DNA of 6,145 nt from Conexibacter sp. (GCA_025964215.1 JAOPZG010000196.1:1-6145), one strand, 5' to 3'. Positions 1 through 6,145 are shown, counted from the stretch's first letter. Translations and numbers: made by a program. Notes: a model not told the origin generated them from the sequence alone.

Positions 1-365
1 GACTGCTGACCGAGCAGGACGAGGTCGGGGCTCTCGCGCTTGAGCACCTGGGCCAGCGCGTAGCCGGTGGCGGCCACGTCGGAGCCGGCCAGGGCCGGGT
101 CGCTCAGGTGGACGGAGCGATCGGCACCCAGGGAGACGGCCTTGTGCAACGCGCGCACGGCCGTCTCGGGGCCCATCGTGACGGCGACGATCTCGTCGAC
201 CTCGACGGCGCCGCCCTCCTTGATCTGCATCGCAGCCTCGATGGCATGCGTGTCATACGGGTTGAGGTTCTTCTCACCGCTGCGATCGAGACAACCCGAG
301 CTCGGGTCGATGCGCTTCTGGACGGCGGCGTCCGGGACTTCCTTGACCAACACGGCGATCTTCAC
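1..365 (-). CDS. etfB: Electron transfer flavoprotein beta subunit, N-terminal part (cut by window edge)
   Basis: ETF is a soluble alpha/beta heterodimer that accepts electrons from acyl-CoA dehydrogenases and passes them to ETF:quinone oxidoreductase; the beta subunit binds AMP and helps hold the complex. The 121 codons visible translate to an N-terminus beginning VKIAVLVKEVPDAAVQKRID, followed by LNPYDTHAIEAA, a central VTMGPETAVRALHKAVSLGADRSVHL segment split over two strands of the fold, and LVLLGQQS at the window edge. These are the usual EtfB landmarks (the KxVPD start, the N-x-x-D/E-x-x-A-x-E-A-A helix, the M/AGP turn, the GADR/VHL strand and the GxQS nucleotide-loop start). The start is GTG at 365, backed by AGGAGG at 381-376 with a 10-base spacer. 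It lies 120 bases downstream of the B12-binding mutase subunit on the same strand. The C-terminal half, and presumably etfA, lie outside the window. Identity is confident; redox partners are inferred. Confidence 0.93.
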   Translation of the reverse strand, partial: MKIAVLVKEVPDAAVQKRIDPSSGCLDRSGEKNLNPYDTHAIEAAMQIKEGGAVEVDEIVAVTMGPETAVRALHKAVSLGADRSVHLSDPALAGSDVAATGYALAQVLKRESPDLVLLGQQ

Positions 366-401
366 GGTGTCAGGGCCTCCTCTGGCGAACGAACGATCGG
401 G

Positions 402-432
402 ATGCTACCCGCTTCATTGACTGACGAGTCAA
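402..432 (-). promoter_or_regulatory. Candidate promoter of etfB
   Basis: Read on the minus strand, TTGACT (432-427) resembles a -35 box, and TAGCAT (407-402) fits the actinobacterial TAnnnT -10 pattern. The spacer is 19 bases, longer than the ideal 17-18. Transcription would start near 395, leaving a leader of about 30 bases that contains the AGGAGG site of etfB. The -35 box falls inside an inverted repeat, so a bound repressor would block it. Assignment is by pattern only. Confidence 0.4.
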
Positions 433-433
433 T
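416..433. promoter_or_regulatory. Inverted repeat, probable TetR-type operator upstream of etfB
   Basis: The plus strand reads ATTGACTGACGAGTCAAT: two perfect 7-base arms (ATTGACT / AGTCAAT) around a 4-base centre. It is AT-richer than its surroundings and overlaps the proposed -35 box of etfB. Palindromes of the TGACT-N4-AGTCA kind are common operators of TetR-family regulators, including the acyl-CoA-responsive FadR-like ones that control ETF and beta-oxidation genes. That link is an analogy; no TetR gene is in the window. Confidence 0.5.
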
Positions 434-485
434 CGGGCGCGGTGACCAAACTGCTCCTGCACATGCATCCGGTCCCATGCCGTCG

Positions 486-914
486 TCAGACGCCTTGCCG
501 CGGCGAGGCTTCGACGGCCGACCGGATGAAGTCGATGATGGCCTGCGTGGGCGCGCCCGGCGTGAAGACCTCGGCGACGCCGAGCTCCTTCAGGGGCGCG
601 ATGTCGTCGGTGGGGATGGTCCCCCCGACGGTGACGAGCACGTCGTCGATGCCCTGCTCGGAGAGCAGCTTGACGATGCGCGGCACGAGCGTCATGTGGG
701 CCCCAGACAGGATCGACAGCCCTACGGCGTCGGCGTCCTCCTGGATCACGGTCTCCACGATCTGCTCCGGGGTCTGGTGCAACCCCGTGTAGATGACCTC
801 CATGCCCGCATCGCGCAGCGCGCGAGCGATGATCTTGGCTCCGCGGTCGTGTCCGTCAAGCCCGGGCTTGGCGACGACGACGCGGATCTTGCGCTGGGTG
901 GCGTTCGCAGACAT
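486..914 (-). CDS. icmB: Acyl-CoA mutase small subunit, cobalamin-binding (IcmB-like)
   Basis: A 142-residue stand-alone B12-binding domain that supplies adenosylcobalamin to the large catalytic subunit of a methylmalonyl-CoA mutase-type carbon-skeleton mutase. The base-off/His-on cobalamin signature is complete: K16, then D20-G-H22-D-R-G25, where H22 is the lower cobalt ligand, D20 and K16 its relay, S68-I-L70 the SxL motif, and G97-G98 the loop around the nucleotide tail. The length matches IcmB of two-subunit isobutyryl-CoA mutases (about 136 residues) and also archaeal-type methylmalonyl-CoA mutase small subunits. I place the start at ATG 914, where AAGGAG (926-921) sits 6 bases upstream; an in-frame ATG at 1073 would add 53 low-complexity Arg-rich residues and run into the divergent gene. 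The partner large subunit is about 0.7 kb upstream on the same strand, separated by two unrelated genes. Its substrate is inferred from that partner; databases would probably call it methylmalonyl-CoA mutase C-terminal domain. Confidence 0.93.
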   Translation of the reverse strand: MSANATQRKIRVVVAKPGLDGHDRGAKIIARALRDAGMEVIYTGLHQTPEQIVETVIQEDADAVGLSILSGAHMTLVPRIVKLLSEQGIDDVLVTVGGTIPTDDIAPLKELGVAEVFTPGAPTQAIIDFIRSAVEASPRQGV

Positions 915-958
915 GGTCGGCTCCTTCCGGCCGCGCGGTGCGGTCCGGAGGCCGCGGG

Positions 959-1003
959 ATCGTAGCGGTCGGGGACCGAAGCGCGCTTCCCGGCGGATAG
1001 GGT
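959..1003. promoter_or_regulatory. Divergent regulatory region between icmB and the 86-residue gene, with a 12-base palindrome
   Basis: The 99 bases between the two divergent starts (915-1013) hold a perfect palindrome, GAAGCGCGCTTC, at 978-989. On the plus strand, TAGGGT at 998-1003 fits a TAnnnT -10 box and would give a very short leader before the ATG at 1014, which lacks a strong ribosome site. On the minus strand, TACGAT (964-959) could be the -10 of icmB, with a leader of about 40 bases. No convincing -35 is seen for either. The palindrome sits where it could affect both directions. Confidence 0.3.
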
Positions 1004-1013
1004 CCACCAGGCG

Positions 1014-1274
1014 ATGGCGGAGATCGAGGTGGGCGACGTGGTCCTGGCGCGCGGTGCGACCGGGCGCTTCCATGCCGTCGTGGCCGGCGTCCGGCTCGGC
1101 CGCCTGGCCATCGACCGGTGCGACGGACGGCCGTCCGGGCCGCTCTCGCCCCGGGACGTCGTGACCGTGTACAAGCGCGCCGGCGCGCCGGACTCGGAGC
1201 CGCGGACGAAGCGGCTCCGGCCCAGCGGGCAGCTCAAGCTCGACCTCGACGGCGAGGCCGACGCGGCTACTTGA
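1014..1274 (+). CDS. Small protein of unknown function, antisense between mutase subunit genes
   Basis: An 86-residue protein that I do not recognise. Coding potential is supported by strongly GC-ending codons throughout its own frame and by an N-terminal part that alternates like a small beta-barrel: [30 protein letters not shown] and [14 protein letters not shown] (residues about 4-57). A charged, probably flexible tail ends in [12 protein letters not shown]. No signal peptide, membrane span or metal-binding cluster is visible; one Cys is present at residue 42. The ATG at 1014 has only a weak purine stretch about 11 bases upstream and may be translated from a near-leaderless transcript. It is divergent from icmB and convergent with the cupredoxin gene, and its stop overlaps the end of that gene by 8 bases. 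It splits the icmA and icmB genes. Function cannot be assigned. Confidence 0.65.
   Translation: MAEIEVGDVVLARGATGRFHAVVAGVRLGRLAIDRCDGRPSGPLSPRDVVTVYKRAGAPDSEPRTKRLRPSGQLKLDLDGEADAAT
1195..1219. terminator. GC-rich 9-base inverted repeat, possible terminator for the cupredoxin transcript
   Basis: CGGAGCCGC (1195-1203) and GCGGCTCCG (1211-1219) are perfect inverted arms around a 7-base loop. On the minus strand this strong hairpin lies 47 bases past the cupredoxin stop. It has no U-run, as is common for actinobacterial terminators, but it is also inside the coding region of the antisense 86-residue gene, so it may only reflect Arg/Glu/Pro codons there. Confidence 0.3.
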
Positions 1275-1593
1275 CCGTGATGGTCATCTTCATGCCGGGG
1301 GCATGGATCGTGCATACGAGGTTGTAGGTCCCCTTCTTCGTCAGCTTCTTGGAGAAGGAGCCCGACGTCTTGACCGACGACTTGAACTTGACCGGGCCCT
1401 TGGTGACGGTGACGTCGTGCGGGGCCTTGCCCTTCCACACCCACTTGACCGTCGTGCCCTTCGACACGGTGATCTTGGTCGCGACGAACTTGTTGTCCTT
1501 GACCTGGACGGTCTTGGTGGACGCGAAGGCCGGGATCGCGAGGGCGCCGGCGGCCACGACGGTGGCCGCGCCGGCGGCGATGAGCTTCTTCAT
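1267..1593 (-). CDS. Secreted cupredoxin (plastocyanin/amicyanin-like blue copper protein)
   Basis: A 108-residue exported type-1 copper protein, likely a small extracytoplasmic electron carrier. Residues 1-24 form a signal peptide (MKK, a hydrophobic Ala/Val core, and A22-F-A24 as the cleavage site), leaving a mature domain of about 84 residues. The four copper ligands are visible: H59 in KAPHDV, then C94, H97 and M101 in VCTIHAPGM near the C-terminus. The ligand loop is C-x2-H-x3-M, between amicyanin (x2) and plastocyanin (x4) in its last spacing. The mature part is extremely basic: I count 18 Lys, 2 Asp, no Glu and no Arg. The start is ATG 1593 with GGAGGA (1609-1604) 10 bases upstream. 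It begins 37 bases after icmA and may be read through from it, though a role in acyl-CoA metabolism is unlikely. The redox partner is unknown. Confidence 0.88.
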   Translation of the reverse strand: MKKLIAAGAATVVAAGALAIPAFASTKTVQVKDNKFVATKITVSKGTTVKWVWKGKAPHDVTVTKGPVKFKSSVKTSGSFSKKLTKKGTYNLVCTIHAPGMKMTITVK

Positions 1594-1597
1594 GGGA

Positions 1598-1610
1598 CGG
1601 AGTTCCTCCG
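1598..1610 (-). promoter_or_regulatory. Ribosome binding site of the cupredoxin gene inside a small hairpin
   Basis: On the minus strand, GGAGGA at 1609-1604 precedes the ATG at 1593 by 10 bases and decides the start. It is embedded in CGGAG-GAA-CTCCG (1610-1598), a 5-base stem with a 3-base loop, which could partly mask it in the mRNA. The hairpin is short and may be incidental. Confidence 0.45.
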
Positions 1611-1630
1611 GGGAGTTTTGGGACCGTGGC

Positions 1631-3301
<1,671 letters not shown>

Positions 3302-3305
3302 TTAG

Positions 3306-3317
3306 GAGGACTTCCTC
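3306..3317 (-). promoter_or_regulatory. Ribosome binding site of icmA within a self-complementary leader
   Basis: On the minus strand the leader reads GAGGAAGTCCTC (3317-3306): the ribosome site GAGGAAG lies 9 bases before the ATG and can pair with the following CCTC through a 4-base stem and 4-base loop. An in-frame TAA touches the ATG, so no longer start is possible. Confidence 0.5.
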
Positions 3318-3334
3318 ATATCCGTGGAGCCGAG

Positions 3335-3363
3335 ATGTTACGGCACGAAATCCCCGGCGTCGA
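3335..3363 (-). promoter_or_regulatory. Candidate icmA promoter overlapping the end of marR
   Basis: On the minus strand, TCGACG (3363-3358, four of six matches to TTGACA) and TAACAT (3340-3335, matching TAnnnT) are separated by exactly 17 bases. The -10 box includes the marR stop codon. Initiation near 3328 would leave a leader of about 27 bases carrying the icmA ribosome site. If real, icmA can be transcribed independently of marR and the antiporter. Based on pattern only. Confidence 0.35.
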
Positions 3364-3841
3364 GACGCAGCGTGCGCAGGACGCCCGTGAGGCCCTCCTG
3401 CTCGCCGGCGCTGAGGGCGCCGAGGCCGAAGTCCGCGGCGTTGAGGTCGGCGGTCGCGGCGCGCGCGGTGGCGCGTCCGGCCTCCGTGATGATCGCCAGC
3501 GTCGCGCGGCCGTCGCGCTCGGACGGGACGCGCGTGACCAGCCCGTCGTCCTCGAGCGCGGCGACGATCGAGGAGGCCGAGGTGCGGTGGACCTGGAGGC
3601 GCTCGCCGAGCTTGCCGATCGGCAGCTCGCCGTTGCGGGTGTAGGAGAGCAGGACCAGCGCCTCGAAGCGCGGGAAGGTAAGCCCGTGCGGGCGCAGCAG
3701 CTCGTTCAGGCGCGCCATCAGCACCTGCTGGGCGCGCATGATCGAGGTCACGGCCGCCATCGGCCGCGACGGCTCGGCGCCCCACCGCTCCTCCCAGTGG
3801 CGACGTGCCTCGGCGACGGGATCGATGCGCAGGGGCGCCAT
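3338..3841 (-). CDS. MarR-family transcriptional regulator
   Basis: A 167-residue winged-helix regulator expected to bind palindromic operators as a dimer and to release them on binding a small molecule or on oxidation. After an acidic/basic N-terminal extension (1-30), the MarR core follows: a dimerisation helix (about 30-50), HGLTFPRFEALVLL (52-65), the helix-turn-helix LPIGKLGERLQVHRTSASSIVAALEDDGL split at about 73-83 and 84-101, and the wing VTRVPSERDGRATLAIITEAGR, with the conserved D110-x-R112. The C-terminal helix runs from about 142 to 160. No Cys is present, so direct thiol redox sensing is unlikely. The ATG at 3841 is the farthest upstream start possible, since the in-frame codon five triplets before it is the antiporter stop. 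It lacks a well-spaced ribosome site, which suggests translational coupling to the antiporter. The next gene downstream is icmA, 36 bases away. Targets could be the antiporter cluster, icmA or itself; the sequence does not decide. Confidence 0.9.
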   Translation of the reverse strand: MAPLRIDPVAEARRHWEERWGAEPSRPMAAVTSIMRAQQVLMARLNELLRPHGLTFPRFEALVLLSYTRNGELPIGKLGERLQVHRTSASSIVAALEDDGLVTRVPSERDGRATLAIITEAGRATARAATADLNAADFGLGALSAGEQEGLTGVLRTLRLDAGDFVP

Positions 3842-3844
3842 GTG

Positions 3845-3871
3845 CGCTGGAGGCTAGATGACCCTCCAGCG
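3845..3871. repeat. 9-base inverted repeat spanning the antiporter stop and the marR leader
   Basis: CGCTGGAGG (3845-3853) and CCTCCAGCG (3863-3871) are perfect inverted arms with a 9-base centre. The antiporter stop codon (3856-3854) lies in the centre, and the marR ATG begins 3 bases beyond the left arm. In the minus-strand mRNA the GGAGG of the first arm would pair with the CCTCC of the second. It could be an RNA hairpin coupling the two genes, a MarR operator, or a weak terminator without a U-run. Confidence 0.5.
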
Positions 3872-5023
3872 GCGGGCGAGCCACTCGAACGTCGTCCCCT
3901 GCAGGACCGTCGAGACGAGCACGGCGAAGAACGCGATCGCGAAGAACTCCTCGCTGCGCGGCACGCCCTCGAGCACCGGGAAGGTCGCGAGGATCACCGG
4001 CACCGCGCCGCGCAGACCGGCCCAGCCGAGGATTCCGCGCTCGCGCAGGTCGAAGCCCATGCCGGTCGTGGCGACGAGGACCGCCAGCGGCCGGGCGACG
4101 ACCGCGGCGATCAGCGCGAGCACCGTGCCCTGGAGCGCGACGTCCCAGAGCGCGTCCGGGAAGACGAGCAGGCCGAGCGTCAAGAACATCACCAGCTGCG
4201 CGACCCAGGCGAGGCCGTCGTGGAAGGTCGCCATCGCCTCGCGCTCGGCGAGCTTGGCGCTGCCGAGCGTGAGGCCCGCGAGGTAGACCGCGAGGAAGCC
4301 GGAGCCGTGCAGCGCGTCGCCGGCGCCGTAGGCGATCCCGGCCATCGCCATCGAGGCGACCGGGTAGAGGCCGGCGGTGGTGAGCGGCAAGCGCTCGAGC
4401 AGCCAGACGCCGGCGGCGCCGACGACGAGGCCGGCGACCGCGCCGACGCTGAGCTCGACGACGAACTCGCGCGCCATGTCGGCGATCCCGTAGCCGTCGG
4501 TGGTGATCCACGCGCTGAAGCCGAGGACGAGCAGGACGGCGACCGGGTCGTTGAGCCCGGCCTCGCCCTCGAGCGTCCGGGCGACGCGGCGGCGCAGCGG
4601 CGAGCCGCGCAGGATCGCGAAGATCGCCGCGCCGTCGGTGGCGGCGAGGATCGAGCCGAGCAGCAGGCCCTCGAGCAGGCTGAGGTCGAGCAGCCAGGAG
4701 GCGGCGAGGCCGGCGAGGATCGCGGTCAGCGTCGTGCCGAGCAGCGCCATCGCAAGCGCGGGCTTCAGCACCGGGCGGATCTCCGGGAAGCCCGCGGCGA
4801 GGCCGCCCTCGAAGAGGATCAGGACGAGCGCGACGATCCCGATCGTGCGGGCGAGCGCGTAGTCGTCGAAGTGGATCAGGCCGAGGCCGTCGGAGCCGAG
4901 CGCCATCCCGAGGCCGATGACGAGCACCAGCCCGGGGACGCGCAGGCGGTCGCCGAGCTGCGAGACCGCGATGCCGCCGGCCAGCAGCGTCCCGACGACG
5001 AGCAGGATCGTGCCGTCTTCCAT
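3854..5023 (-). CDS. CPA1-family cation/proton antiporter (NhaP/CvrA-like)
   Basis: A 389-residue integral membrane protein of the sodium/hydrogen exchanger family (PF00999-type fold, roughly 11-12 hydrophobic spans), expected to exchange Na+ or K+ for H+ across the cytoplasmic membrane. Family motifs in order: LILFEGGLAAGF (68-79); ILAATDGAAIFAILRGS (125-141), with D130; LEGEAGLNDPVAVLLV (151-166), with the ion-site N158-D159; HGSGFLAVYLAGLTLGS (239-255); and GWAGLRGAVPVILATFP (333-349), with the conserved R338. It resembles the K+/H+ antiporter branch (CvrA/NhaP2), but those proteins carry a cytosolic TrkA-C/RCK tail, whereas this one stops right after the last span at WLARRWRVI. The start is ATG 5023, chosen because the protein begins directly with the first span; there is no ribosome site, and the upstream small gene ends 5 bases earlier, which points to coupled translation. 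Ion preference is not readable from sequence. Confidence 0.92.
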   Translation of the reverse strand: MEDGTILLVVGTLLAGGIAVSQLGDRLRVPGLVLVIGLGMALGSDGLGLIHFDDYALARTIGIVALVLILFEGGLAAGFPEIRPVLKPALAMALLGTTLTAILAGLAASWLLDLSLLEGLLLGSILAATDGAAIFAILRGSPLRRRVARTLEGEAGLNDPVAVLLVLGFSAWITTDGYGIADMAREFVVELSVGAVAGLVVGAAGVWLLERLPLTTAGLYPVASMAMAGIAYGAGDALHGSGFLAVYLAGLTLGSAKLAEREAMATFHDGLAWVAQLVMFLTLGLLVFPDALWDVALQGTVLALIAAVVARPLAVLVATTGMGFDLRERGILGWAGLRGAVPVILATFPVLEGVPRSEEFFAIAFFAVLVSTVLQGTTFEWLARRWRVI

Positions 5024-5028
5024 CCGGG

Positions 5029-5187
5029 CTACGTCGCGAACGCGGCGACGATCACGAGCGCGCCGCCGGCGGCGAAGATGCCGATGAGCATGAGCCAGCC
5101 CTGCCGCTCCTCGCGGCGGGCCGCGGCGGCCTCGGCCTCGGGGTCGTAGGCGTCGTGGAGCATGGTCTTGCGGGGCTGGTCGGTCAT
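5029..5187 (-). CDS. Small single-span membrane protein, coupled to the antiporter
   Basis: A 52-residue protein with a charged N-terminal half (MTDQPRKTMLHDAYDPEAEA, then AAARREERQ) and one hydrophobic span from about W31 to F50, ending almost at the membrane face (AT). By the positive-inside rule, the basic stretch RREER just before the span suggests a cytosolic N-terminus. The start ATG at 5187 has GGGAG (5202-5198) 10 bases upstream; the next ATG at 5163 has none. The stop is 5 bases before the antiporter start, with no intervening ribosome site for the latter. I do not recognise a family. It could be an accessory or stability subunit of the antiporter, or simply a translational leader for it. 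Its coding status rests on the membrane-protein pattern, ribosome site and tight spacing. Confidence 0.7.
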   Translation of the reverse strand: MTDQPRKTMLHDAYDPEAEAAAARREERQGWLMLIGIFAAGGALVIVAAFAT

Positions 5188-5222
5188 GGGGACGATGCTC
5201 CCGGCGGCGGGGGCGATGGGCC

Positions 5223-5240
5223 ATGGGGAGCGCTCCCCAT
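5223..5240. promoter_or_regulatory. 18-base perfect palindrome in the divergent antiporter/kinase control region
   Basis: ATGGGGAGCGCTCCCCAT is identical to its own reverse complement. It sits almost at the middle of the 79-base region between the start of the small membrane protein (5187, minus) and the kinase start (5267, plus). A dimeric regulator bound here could govern both directions; MarR proteins commonly bind palindromes of this length, and so do response regulators. A smaller palindrome, CGGGCGCCCG, follows at 5247-5256. No clear -10/-35 boxes are visible in this stretch. Confidence 0.55.
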
Positions 5241-5266
5241 CCCGTGCGGGCGCCCGGCGCGGCACC

Positions 5267-6145
5267 ATGTCCTGCATGACGCTCTTGCAGCGCGTGGTCG
5301 CCGGCAACGCCCTCGTCGTCTTCGTGGGCGCGCTGATCCTCGCCCTCTCCCCCGCGACGGTCAGCCCGCGGATCACCGTCAGCGAGGCGGCGCTGCTGGC
5401 TTGCGGGATCGCGGCCGCGCTGGTCGCCAACGTCCTGCTCATGCGCCGCGCACTGGCGCCGCTGCGCGCGCTGGCGACCGAGATGGCCTCGGCCGACCTC
5501 CTGCGCCCGCCACCGCCGCACGGGCCGCGGAGCGGGATGGTCGAGGTCGCGACGCTGGGCCGGGCCTACGACGCGATGCTCGAGCGGCTGCTCGCCGAGC
5601 GCCACGACAGCGCCCGGCGCGCGATCGCCGCGCAGGAGGCCGAGCGCGGGCGGATCGGGCGCGAGCTGCACGACGAGGTCGGCCAGGCGCTGACCGGCGT
5701 CGCGCTGGAGCTCGAGGCGGGGCGCCTCGACGACGCGCGCGAGGCGCTGCGGTCAGCCTCGGACGGCGTCCGCGAGATCACGCACGGGCTGCGGCCCGAG
5801 CCGCTGGAGGACTTCGGGCTCCGCGGCGCGCTGGTCGCCTTGGGCTCGACGCTGGCCGACCGGGCGCAGCTGCGGGTGCGCCGGGAGCTCGCGCCGAACC
5901 TGCCGGCGCTGGCGCCCGAGACCGAGTTGGTGGTCTACCGCGTGGCGCAGGAGGCGCTGACCAACGTGGCGCGCCACGCGCGGGCTCGGGAGGTCGTGGT
6001 CGGCGCGGAGCCGGTCGGCGAGATGTTGGTGCTGTCGGTCCGCGACGACGGTGACGGCGTGCGCGGCGCGCCGGCAGGGACCGGCGTGCAGGGCATGCGC
6101 GAGCGCGCGCTGCTGGCCGGCGGCACGCTCGACGTCGCCGACGCG
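5267..6145 (+). CDS. Sensor histidine kinase, NarL/DesK type (HisKA_3), incomplete at the right edge
   Basis: The reading frame stays open for 293 codons to the window end. Two membrane spans (about residues 9-30 and 41-59) are joined by an outside loop of only about 10 residues, so it lacks a sizable sensor domain and probably senses within the membrane or through partners. A short HAMP-like linker follows (RRALAPLRALATEMA, then a helix to about 115). The phosphoacceptor region AERGRIGRELHDEVGQALTG (125-144) holds H135 and is the HisKA_3 type that pairs with LuxR/NarL response regulators. The ATPase domain shows the N box VVYRVAQEALTNVARHA (N233), G1 DDGDG (260-264) and G2 GTGVQGMRER (271-280). 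Only the last part is missing. No ribosome site precedes the ATG at 5267; the ATG at 5276 is equally possible, and one at 5216 would read through the palindrome. The response regulator is presumably just outside. It is divergent from the antiporter cluster. Confidence 0.9.
   Translation, partial: MSCMTLLQRVVAGNALVVFVGALILALSPATVSPRITVSEAALLACGIAAALVANVLLMRRALAPLRALATEMASADLLRPPPPHGPRSGMVEVATLGRAYDAMLERLLAERHDSARRAIAAQEAERGRIGRELHDEVGQALTGVALELEAGRLDDAREALRSASDGVREITHGLRPEPLEDFGLRGALVALGSTLADRAQLRVRRELAPNLPALAPETELVVYRVAQEALTNVARHARAREVVVGAEPVGEMLVLSVRDDGDGVRGAPAGTGVQGMRERALLAGGTLDVADA

Noticed and set aside
434..485. A terminator between icmB and etfB
   Set aside because: Only 4-base arms (GCAT/ATGC) and no U-run are visible, too weak to call.
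915..1013. A cobalamin riboswitch before the B12-binding subunit
   Set aside because: The gap of 99 bases is too short for a complete B12 riboswitch plus expression platform, and I see no B12-box-like segment. The 36-base gap before icmA is shorter still.
915..1073. An N-terminal extension of the small mutase subunit from an ATG at 1073
   Set aside because: The extra 53 residues are Arg-rich and not family-like, the extension crosses the divergent gene, and the ATG at 914 has an ideal ribosome site and the usual IcmB length.
5216..5266. A longer kinase start at ATG 5216
   Set aside because: It would add an Arg/Gly/Pro-rich stretch before the first membrane span and make the 18-base palindrome coding; no clean Shine-Dalgarno site supports it, although it cannot be fully excluded.
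5155..6054. A 299-codon plus-strand open frame overlapping the histidine kinase
   Set aside because: It is in another frame from the kinase, and its translation is Arg/Ala/Gly repeats. The kinase frame shows H, N and G boxes in order.

Overview
The window reads as chromosomal DNA of a very GC-rich actinobacterium. GC-ending codons dominate, Shine-Dalgarno sites are clear on several genes, and the small secreted proteins look like those of soil Actinobacteria. A Thermoleophilia/Solirubrobacterales-type host is my guess from the general style of the proteins; no marker gene proves it. There is no sign of a mobile element, CRISPR array, tRNA or rRNA. Coding density is high and no gene-free stretch exceeds 120 bases.

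Layout. Seven genes lie on the minus strand and are read from right to left: a 52-residue single-span membrane protein (5187-5029), a CPA1-type cation/proton antiporter (5023-3854), a MarR-family regulator (3841-3338), the large subunit of a two-subunit coenzyme-B12 acyl-CoA mutase (3301-1631), a secreted cupredoxin (1593-1267), the small B12-binding mutase subunit (914-486), and the start of electron-transfer flavoprotein beta subunit (365 down to the window edge). Two genes lie on the plus strand: an 86-residue protein of unknown function (1014-1274), wedged antisense between the cupredoxin and the small mutase subunit, and the first 293 codons of a NarL/DesK-type sensor histidine kinase (5267 to the right edge), divergent from the antiporter cluster.

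Function. The mutase is the most informative element. Its fold and catalytic residues are those of methylmalonyl-CoA mutase, but the two residues that read the acyl group are Phe85 and Gln203, where methylmalonyl-CoA mutase has Tyr and Arg. Phe/Gln is the signature of isobutyryl-CoA mutase (IcmA). The large subunit of about 556 residues with a separate B12 subunit of about 142 also matches IcmA/IcmB. The pair is therefore more likely to interconvert isobutyryl-CoA and n-butyryl-CoA, linking valine and branched-chain breakdown to straight-chain acyl-CoA oxidation. EtfB next door fits, because ETF takes electrons from the acyl-CoA dehydrogenases acting on such substrates. The antiporter and its small membrane partner form a separate ion-homeostasis unit, followed 12 bases later by the MarR gene.

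Regulation. Four structures stand out: a 7-4-7 inverted repeat overlapping a plausible promoter of etfB, an 18-base perfect palindrome in the middle of the 79-base divergent region between the small membrane protein and the histidine kinase, a 12-base palindrome in the icmB/hypothetical divergent region, and a 9-9-9 inverted repeat that places the antiporter stop codon in its loop just before marR. I see no wholly new multi-gene system. The best leads are the re-assigned mutase specificity, the micro-protein/antiporter pair and the operator-like palindromes.
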